Of a DNA stretch of 64,000 nt, positions 57,801-64,000 are shown one piece after another. Position 1 is the stretch's first letter. The number at the start of each line of letters is the position of its first letter. The translations under genes and the position numbers were made by a program. The notes under the pieces are model-generated. The model had not been told where the DNA came from. It was given only the letters and a program-made list of their open reading frames with translations, and made no database searches. Source of the stretch: Lytechinus pictus (Eukaryota; Echinodermata; Echinoidea; Temnopleuroida; Toxopneustidae); the NCBI RefSeq assembly GCF_037042905.1, contig NC_087251.1, forward strand, positions 34,079,001 through 34,143,000. Reading direction: 5' to 3'.

Positions 57801-60800
57801 GGTCAATTTTACATTTTTGTACATGGTTTTGGAAAACAGTGCGGGGGCTGAAAAATATGAAATGACCATCTGGTTACAATTTTTTGCATGGTCAGCCCGT
57901 TCACTGTAAAAACCGTTCCGCTGACCCTGCAGCTAACATGCACCCCCCCCCCCCCGCCGGTTTCCGGAGCCCCTGCTCTCACCCCTCAATCCATTTAGCA
58001 CTACTTGCTCATGTGTATGTACATACAAGCTACATTGTGAGGAATAATTTCACTTTTTAAGTTTCTCAGCCAGAGCATATGTCATTTTTACTATTGTTTG
58101 TATTTTTTATTAACATAATAAAAACTTGAACCCTTTATTTACCCCCTTCTATATGAAACCTGGTAATCAAAAGATGTTTTATTTCCTGTTTTTAGACATG
58201 TACATATACATGTGAGAAGAAATACCAGATTATGGCAAATATTTTAATTAGTTATTTCAATACTATTTTTCCTTCAGGTGGAGGCTTCAACCAAACTTTT
58301 CAGACAGACATGAGATACAAAGTTACACAAGTATAAATGGTTGAAGGTTTAGGAGAGCCAGACAAGAAGGCAGGAAATGTGATGTCACTTGTAAGTTAAA
58401 ACACTCTTAATTATGACTGCCTCACTTTGGCGAAGAAAGTAAAGTCACATTAAAAAAAATATTAAATTACTGGTACTGCTCTCTTCTTTATTTGTTCTAC
58501 TCAAATATTTGAAAACAATGACATCTATAAGTGCTTAGATGCTTAATTGATTAATGGTGATATTTATTGGACAGTTGTAAAACAACCAATATCAATCAAT
58601 GCTAGATGGTGTGACTTGCTTTCTATTGCCAAAGTAGTAAATGAATGTTCCATTGTTCTGCATTCCTATTAGACCCCCCCCCCCCCGCCCCATCACCATC
58701 TGCTTTGTATGGGAGTAACACTGGAAGATTACCCCCCCCCCAAAAAAAAAAAAAAAAATTATATCTCTTGTAGGCCTGTATAAATGTAATGCCTACAAAA
58801 GCAGTCATGAAACCTCATTAATTCAAATGATCTTGGTAGGGGGGGGGTGCCTCAGGATCTTGCCTGTTGATTGTGCACTCGCTTCAGAAATCATGCTGCT
58901 GTTCCTGATGTTTTTTTTTTTTTTAATTTAATATGATAACATGACTCTTGCATGAAATCAGCATTTGGCTCAAGAAATAAAGACCAAATGTGATAATTTT
59001 GGATTTTGACTCCCTTTCTTTGGTAAACCAATGAGAAAAACCCAAGTCATTAAAATCAATTGTGTATAAAAAAAGAGGAAATTTTAATCATTTTCTTATG
59101 CATTTCTTTGTTATTAACTTTTTTGTTTTCATTGTTTAATAAGGCTTTGGTGACAATATTTTAACCATTTAGAACTTAAAGTTCTTATTTCAAACATTAG
59201 AAATAAAAAAATGTTTTAACAATGATAATTAAATTAAGAATAAATGACTGATATCAATAATGATGGAAATTGATATCTTTATTAATAAAATATCACATGC
59301 TCTATAAATTAAATCCATTTCAGTTACTTCCATGAACATGGACAGCAGCAGGAGCAACAACAGCATCAGCAGCTGAAACTACAACTGCAGTAAGAGATGC
59401 AACAACCACACCGACAACATCAACAGCAGCAGGAGCTCCAACAATCATGCAGGGAACATCGGGCGCAACATAAATAACTTCATCAAGAGATGCAACAACC
59501 ACAGTGGTAAACATCAACAGCAGTAGCAACAACGACAGTAGAAACAAAGCAAACAGCAAGGATTCTAACAAGCAATCATACAAGCAACAACACAAGCGAC
59601 AACATCAATAGATGCCTCAGGAGATGCAACAGCCACACTCGTAAACAGCAGCAGTAGCAGCGATGACAACAGCAACCACACAGGCACCACCTTGAGCAAC
59701 ATCAGTAGCAAAAATAACTAATTGCACCAGGAGATGCAACAACCACACCCACAACACCAAGAGCAGCAAAAACAAACAGCAATTCCAGCAATCACGATGA
59801 CAACAGCAGCAGCAACACCAACAACACTAATGAACATTGAAAAAACTTGTACAAAAGTCAATGAGGTCGCATTTTTCAGACATTATCAGACATTATTGAT
59901 TAAAAAATGCACAATGATTTATTTGGGTTAAAGAAAATTATGTTTGAAAAAATGTGTACATTTGAAGATGTTTCCTATGTATTGATTGATATAATATAGT
60001 TTTAAAGATGAAAATATTATTCTTGAAATGTCTACTTTTTATTTGTCATTGACTAAAAATAAATACATTTTCTTTGAATTTTCTCAATGAAATGAAAAAT
60101 AAGCAATTTATTAAAATGTTACATTCAAAATCAACTGAAATTGATCGATTTTAGCTGCAAAGGCCCTCAAAAGGCTGATTAGTCGGTGAAAATAAGTTTT
60201 GTCGGTAGGTGAAGGCCACCGACAAAATTAGTCGGTGGTTTCCAATAATTTGTCGGAGAAAATCACCGACAAATTTTCATGAAATGGAATTTAGTCGGTG
60301 ATGGCAAAATTGTCGGTGAAAATGAAATTAGTCGGTGAAAATCACATTTAGTCGGAGAAAACCACCGACTAATTGTTTGATGAAACGCCCCCCTGATTAT
60401 TTCTACTAGAATTAAACAGCAAAAGACATAATTATAATCATAAATAAAGAAACAACACTTTCCACTAACATGTTTTTGTTATGGTTCATTCAATGATAAA
60501 TTATTTAGGAATTGATATTTCATTTCTTTTCTCTTTCTCCTGGTGTTCATCTCCATTTACTGCTTTCATGCATACTTTATCATATAGGACCGCAGCCCTC
60601 CAAAGAGCCTATACGTAGAGGTAAGATATTATCATATTATATTGAATGCCTTAGAATAGGATTCCAAAAATATTCCACAAGTTAGTATAAAGTATTGCAT
60701 GATTGCAGATGCATTGAATAATTCCATCTCTCGTGGTGTAGTCATAATAATTAAGACATTTTTTTCCGTTTTCAATTAACTTACAAAAAGTGTGTAGTGT

Positions 60801-62222
60801 TTTGACGTTGTTAAAATATATCGTTCCTTGATTTTATTACATGGAATGTGTATGCGCTCTCTCTCTCTCTATATATATATCAAATTCATGGGGATTACTC
60901 TAGAGCTGTAAGTACAATGAGGGTAAATGGATGCACACAAACAAATGGATATTAGTATATACTGCATTACTCTGAATCCATACGGCAGATTACTTTGAAC
61001 CATCCTATGGTATCGCACATCAACTTTTGTATATACAGGCCTATTGGGAAGTCATCAGGTTTTGCTGCATCTTGCAATTAGCTCTGATAATTTCCTAATC
61101 TTAATAGTATAAATGTATTGCTTTTTGTGTTTGATATATATAACCTTATCTTTCCCATTGTTCATTATTTTCTGTAGGTAAGGTGCTTGATGGATTATGG
61201 TGAATTTGAGACAGAAGATGGCAGTATGGTGGTACTAAAGAAAAATAGTCAGGTAATTCACATTTTCTCTTACAGATTAAGGTTTCTCAACAAGCAAGGT
61301 TTTCGAGGACACCAAATAAAGACTCTTGTTGGAAAGGTTGATGTCCATGAAACTCTTCTAAAAGGTGACAAATTTTTGTCATTTTGTTCAAGCACCTCCA
61401 CCATGTGTTTGAACATGTAATAAACACAAAGATTAAGTGGTGTTATGAAAAGTCCTTCCTCCGTGATGTGTTTTGGAAAATTGGATTTGGCTGTAATTAC
61501 ATTTTTACTTTTGTTTCCTTGGATTCATTAATGTAAATGAACAGACTTATGTATTTATTCATTTGCATCTATACATATTGATGTATATTTATACATATAT
61601 ATATATATATATATATATAAATATATATTTCTCTACATCTTTGTTTAAGGCAGATTTTTTGTCTTTACGTCTATATGTGAATTATGACGGAATTAACCCA
61701 TTCAAAGACCTCGCCCTTGCGTAGGATGTAGGCATATATATATATATATATATATGTGCCTACATCCTACGTAAGGGCGAAGTCTACGAATGGGTTTATT
61801 CCGTCAGGATGTAGGCATATATATATATATATATATATATGCCTACATCCTACGTAAGGGCGAAGTCTATGAATGGGTTTATTCAGTCTTAATACACATA
61901 TAGACGTAAAGACGAAGGTAGAGGGCGTTAAGGCGCATTATGCACATTGAAAGAAGACAAAAAATTCGCCTTAAACACAGATGTAGAGAAATATATATAT
62001 TTTTATTATTACAAGTATATATTTTAGTTATCAATTCCTTTGGTTTTATGATTTTGTTATTAAAGTTTATTAATGTATATAAAAATTAGTAAGTGTATGA
62101 GACCATGAGGTTCCTGCAAGTTGATTTGGTTTGTTTTATCTGTTTTCCCGCAGCATTTTCTTCTGAGATCTCTTTGCGAGCCTCTGATAAGACAAGGTAT
62201 CCTAGAGCATATTATGTCATGA
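45813..62222 (+). CDS. GINS1: GINS1 (PSF1), subunit of the GINS replication complex
   Basis: Eight coding exons join in phase: 45813-45887, 47522-47586, 48003-48098, 48485-48575, 48985-49065, 60588-60620, 61178-61252 and 62154-62222, giving 194 aa (human is 196). The helical A domain begins MFGEKAIELIHELQRA and continues with VRQVLEEMKALYDQNQSDV, VQFRHTCLERNKRCLLAYL and MRWEFGSVLP. The linker PPKSLYVEV leads into the C-terminal B domain (from residue 148): RCLMDYGEF, LKKNSQHFLLR and LIRQGILEHIMS. GINS1 pairs with GINS2, 3 and 4; the tetramer joins Cdc45 and MCM2-7 in the CMG helicase at nuclear replication forks. All splice sites are AG/GT with good donors. Intron 5 is 11.5 kb and contains a giant palindrome; exon 6 is only 33 nt and lies just beyond it. 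No coding residue appears to be missing. Confidence 0.96.
46327..46689. mobile_element. MITE-like inverted repeat in GINS1 intron 1
   Basis: TCTTTTGAAACCGACCACC at 46327-46345 is the exact reverse complement of 46671-46689. The interior is richer in CpG than its surroundings. Overlapping frames on both strands are artefacts of the repeat. Confidence 0.75.
46860..47390. repeat. pyrimidine-rich low complexity in GINS1 intron 1
   Basis: A T/CTTT tract at 46862-46978 and a CTTCTTCCTCC-type tract at 47165-47380. The open frames across them are Phe/Ser-rich artefacts. Confidence 0.85.
49066..50264. other. GINS1 intron 5, portion before the palindrome
   Basis: About 49530-49870 holds repeated TTGGTCTAATT/AGACCAAAT words in opposite orientation, suggesting a degraded inverted element. 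The rest is AT-rich without recognisable features. Confidence 0.4.
50823..51320. repeat. TGT/TGC trinucleotide-rich tract, left arm
   Basis: Imperfect GTTGTTGCTGCTG-type repeats over about 500 bp. The reverse strand is CAG/CAA-rich. Long frames through it (Val/Ala/Leu-rich on one strand, Gln-rich on the other) are repeat artefacts. Mirrored at 59330-59832. Confidence 0.8.
52723..52962. mobile_element. MITE nested in the left arm
   Basis: TGCATGTTAGCTGCAGGGTC at the left end is mirrored by GACCCTGCAGCTAACATGCA at the right, with CAGC(G/A)GAACGGTTTT continuing the terminal repeat. About 240 bp, next to a poly-G run of more than 20. Confidence 0.82.
57341..57507 (+). pseudogene. exon-like segment within the palindrome arm (no identified family)
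   Basis: Bounded by TTAATTTCAG and GTAACATG. One frame reads LWTFEQYAEEDGSGTRKQGS and onward to a stop after ANLMNM; another reads GQFDEHVTEDLAMGEEILRL and on into the donor. Upstream (55601-55673) is a GC-box-containing, promoter-like stretch ending ATGAGGATTTTACC|GTAAGT, which would splice in frame to the first reading. Conserved with one substitution in the other arm (minus strand, about 53152-53318). The coding reading is speculative. Confidence 0.3.
57701..57942. mobile_element. MITE nested in the right arm
   Basis: The inverted counterpart of 52723-52962, with the same terminal repeats and the same position within the arm. Insertion therefore preceded duplication of the arm. Confidence 0.82.
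59330..59832. repeat. CAG/CAA trinucleotide-rich tract, right arm
   Basis: Mirror image of 50823-51320 with only small differences, so the tract was present before the arms were duplicated. Confidence 0.8.
60395..60587. other. end of GINS1 intron 5
   Basis: About 190 bp of unique AT-rich sequence separates the palindrome from the acceptor of the 33-nt exon 6. Confidence 0.6.
61620..62000. repeat. inverted-repeat element with internal duplication in GINS1 intron 7
   Basis: ATATTTCTCTACATCT(T)TG.. at the left is mirrored by ..CA(G)ATGTAGAGAAATAT at the right; TTTACGTCTATATGTG is mirrored by CACATATAGACGTAAA. The centre has two copies of GCCTACATCCTACGTAAGGG with (TA)n runs. It is inserted in a (TA)n-rich site, so any TA duplication cannot be resolved. 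Confidence 0.7.
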
Positions 62223-62498
62223 TGGATGCCGAACATCTCTATTCAAAGAAACATGAATGATAAATCTTTAGCCATACCAATGCTGGATGTGACCTGAAAG
62301 GCTGTTACAATATCATCGACGTTCCAGTGTACATCCATTAGACCAATTTGGTTTGGGTGATTTTTATTGGTTATTTATAAATAGGGGCGCTTCAATTATG
62401 TGTAAAGGCCACGGCACACTTTACGTCTGGTGGTCCATGATCTTATTTTGGAATACCGGTAAATCTCATTTTGCCAATTTTCTGAAAATGTGAATAAA
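62223..62498 (+). terminator. GINS1 3' UTR with AATAAA signal
   Basis: The first canonical poly(A) signal after the TGA (62220-62222) is AATAAA at 62493-62498. The stretch between is unique-looking sequence with no open frame of note. Confidence 0.6.
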
Positions 62499-63364
62499 AA
62501 GTATCTTTTTATTTGAGGTTCAAATTAACTGGAAGAATACCAATACAACAGTTTTGGATGATTGCAAGCCTTTTTTTTGGAGTAAAGGCCAAGTTAGTTT
62601 CAAATTGTACGATTGCTAGGACGTCATTACGACTTGATATTAGATTCGCTTTTATTCTAATAAGGATGATAGCGTAGTCACAGATTTGAACATAGGTATT
62701 CCTACAATGATTTAGAATAGTACACAGTAACAGATTCTAATGCATTTTATACCAAAATCAGGTCGCAGACCAATCGTAAGGTGTGTGATAGCCTTATCAG
62801 AGGTTAATTCATCGACACTGGCATAGCAACACACCTGGCTCATTACATTACTCATTGGAAGCGTGTTCTTCTTTGGAAGCCTGTTCTGCTTTGAAAGCCC
62901 TCAGATATGGCCGCCATAAGACGCAATGTTCTGGAGTCGGATTTATGTATTGACTATCACGTATTGTTCTATAAAATTATTAGATAATGAATGTATGTGA
63001 AATGAAATACCAGTAATGAAATCATATGTATGCAGTCATGATTTTGACTTTTCCATAAAGACTTGGAACCAGAGAAATTTGAACCTATGATTTAGTAACG
63101 AGTCGGTTAATGGGACTGATGAGCTGAAAACAAACCTCAACCCCCCCCCCCCCCCCCCCCCCCGCACATTCTTCATTTGTGCTTGTTATCTTATCTTCTG
63201 GGGGGAATCCAACTTCAAACTACATTTTTTTATGAGTGAAATATCCTTTGTTTAACTTTGTGAATTTAATTCTAATTTATAACATAGAATTGCCTTGAAT
63301 GAAATTTGACATGTAGTGTACAGTATATATTGCCTGTTACATTAATTTTCCCAGAGGGTGACAA
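62499..63364. other. downstream of GINS1, nothing recognised
   Basis: Unique-looking AT-rich sequence with a poly-C run at 63140-63163. No exon or element borders identified. Confidence 0.45.
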
Positions 63365-63479
63365 GGGGAGTCTTTCATTAAAAAAAGTGATTTTCACTGA
63401 CTATAAGCTACTGCAAATCCTGCATATGATTGGCTGAAAGAAAAATAGTTCATGAAAATCATTGACAAAACACTTCCCC
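63365..63479. mobile_element. small MITE with GGGGAGTCTTTCATT ends
   Basis: GGGGAGTCTTTCATTAAAAA is loosely mirrored by TTGACAAAACACTTCCCC, and GTGATTTTCACTGAC by CATGAAAATCATTGAC. 115 bp. Similar in style to 36859-36989. Confidence 0.5.
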
Positions 63480-64000
63480 AATGTAATATGGCAATCTATA
63501 TGTAAATATATAATGAATAAACAGTGTATTGTAAGGGTAAAGCATTGTGTCAATTCATTTTTTTTTCTTATGGTATTTCTAAACACAGTTTGACATTGAA
63601 GAATGAAAACAGCAAAAACAAAAGACTCATTTGCATGAGACAACCTTCTCTCTTTTTTATTATTCAAGGAGTTTTTAAGCAGATGCATTTGGAATTAAAA
63701 CACAACTCGTCAGTGATACAAAATAAATCACGGAAAGTACAAATTGTGACTCAAAGCATTGGCCGCATCATAAAACATAGTATGGTATAATAATCTACCA
63801 AATACAAAAACTGAACATAATAACCAAGGTATTTTTCTCTTCAAAAAACAGCGAGCATATGTTGTCCAAACTGACTAATGATTAAACATGATTGTGACAG
63901 CTGAAAGATACACAGAGATAAAGGGAACACAAAACACTAAAAAAAGCTCAAGATTGCACTGTCTACCCCTTAATAGAAAGAAGAAATAAAAAGACCCCCA

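Larger units (their letters stand above)
50265..60394. repeat. 10.1-kb near-perfect palindrome in GINS1 intron 5
   Basis: Left arm 50265-55298 and right arm 55350-60394 are reverse complements around a 51-bp spacer (55299-55349). Landmarks pair at constant coordinate sums of about 110,650: the terminal TCGGTG blocks, trinucleotide tracts, nested MITE, exon-like segment and central GTCAGCGCTGAC blocks. In the 175-bp exon-like segment I see one substitution; other stretches show a few, plus homopolymer-length differences. Each arm is bounded by GGGGGG(C/T)GTTTCATCAA in inverted orientation, so it looks like two copies of one 5-kb element inserted head to head, or one copy duplicated by inversion. 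Confidence 0.92.
55350..60394 (-). mobile_element. right arm: inverted copy of the 5-kb element
   Basis: The mirror of 50265-55298. The outer side reads GATGAAACGCCCCCCTGAT followed by TA (60399-60400), and the inner side ATCAGGGGGGTGTTTCATC preceded by TA; ATAATCAGGGGGG is thus exactly mirrored at both ends. A TA target duplication would fit, but only for this copy. Confidence 0.75.

Noticed and set aside
1-64000. CRISPR arrays, operons or other prokaryotic systems
   Set aside because: The sequence is eukaryotic with spliceosomal introns; the regular repeats found are transposon-derived and lack repeat-spacer structure.

Overview
The window is intron-rich, AT-rich animal DNA dominated by non-autonomous transposons, tRNA-derived SINEs and homopolymer runs. 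Three conserved metazoan genes were found by reading exons across splice sites, and they are not visible as long open frames. The style of the repeats (tRNA SINEs with (TAT)n tails, frequent TACATGTA words, many foldback and MITE elements) and the divergence of the proteins from human suggest a marine invertebrate deuterostome. A sea urchin or another echinoderm is most likely, but this is inference; no ribosomal or mitochondrial marker is present.

Layout. 1-8.3 kb: no confident gene; several small elements, among them an hAT-type MITE with a perfect 8-bp target duplication (1826-2074), a TTAA-flanked MITE that carries a second element inside it (2775-3869), a second hAT-type MITE (7556-7906) and a GTGTCCGGACAC-ended element (about 4 kb). 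8.3-23.7 kb (+): DESI2, a PPPDE thiol isopeptidase with five coding exons; its introns hold a SINE, four TTAA-type MITEs, a TAA-flanked Harbinger-like MITE and others. 23.7-41.6 kb: an 18-kb intergenic region. Its main occupant is a 5.3-kb foldback element (25689-31005) whose long arms are arrays of units carrying head-to-head ATGGCGGCC/AAGATGG (YY1-like) palindromes; it has split a SINE. Further along are an intact SINE, a 1.24-kb MITE (33842-35085), a TTAA element nested in another TTAA element (37316-38819) and a piggyBac-like TTAA/CCCTAAA element (40491-41243).

41.6-62.5 kb: a head-to-head pair sharing a short promoter interval of about 270 bp. CCDC97 runs leftward (two coding exons and one 5' non-coding exon). 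GINS1 (PSF1, GINS replication helicase complex) runs rightward (eight coding exons, 194 aa). GINS1 intron 5 is 11.5 kb long because it contains a 10.1-kb near-perfect palindrome (50265-60394): two roughly 5.04-kb arms in opposite orientation around 51 bp. Each arm is itself bounded by a GGGGGG(C/T)GTTTCATCAA terminal inverted repeat. 62.5-64 kb: no gene seen.

The three genes have unrelated housekeeping roles: protein deconjugation (DESI2), a spliceosome-associated protein (CCDC97) and DNA replication (GINS1). The most unusual content is the two giant inverted repeats and the series of nested elements whose target duplications can be read directly.
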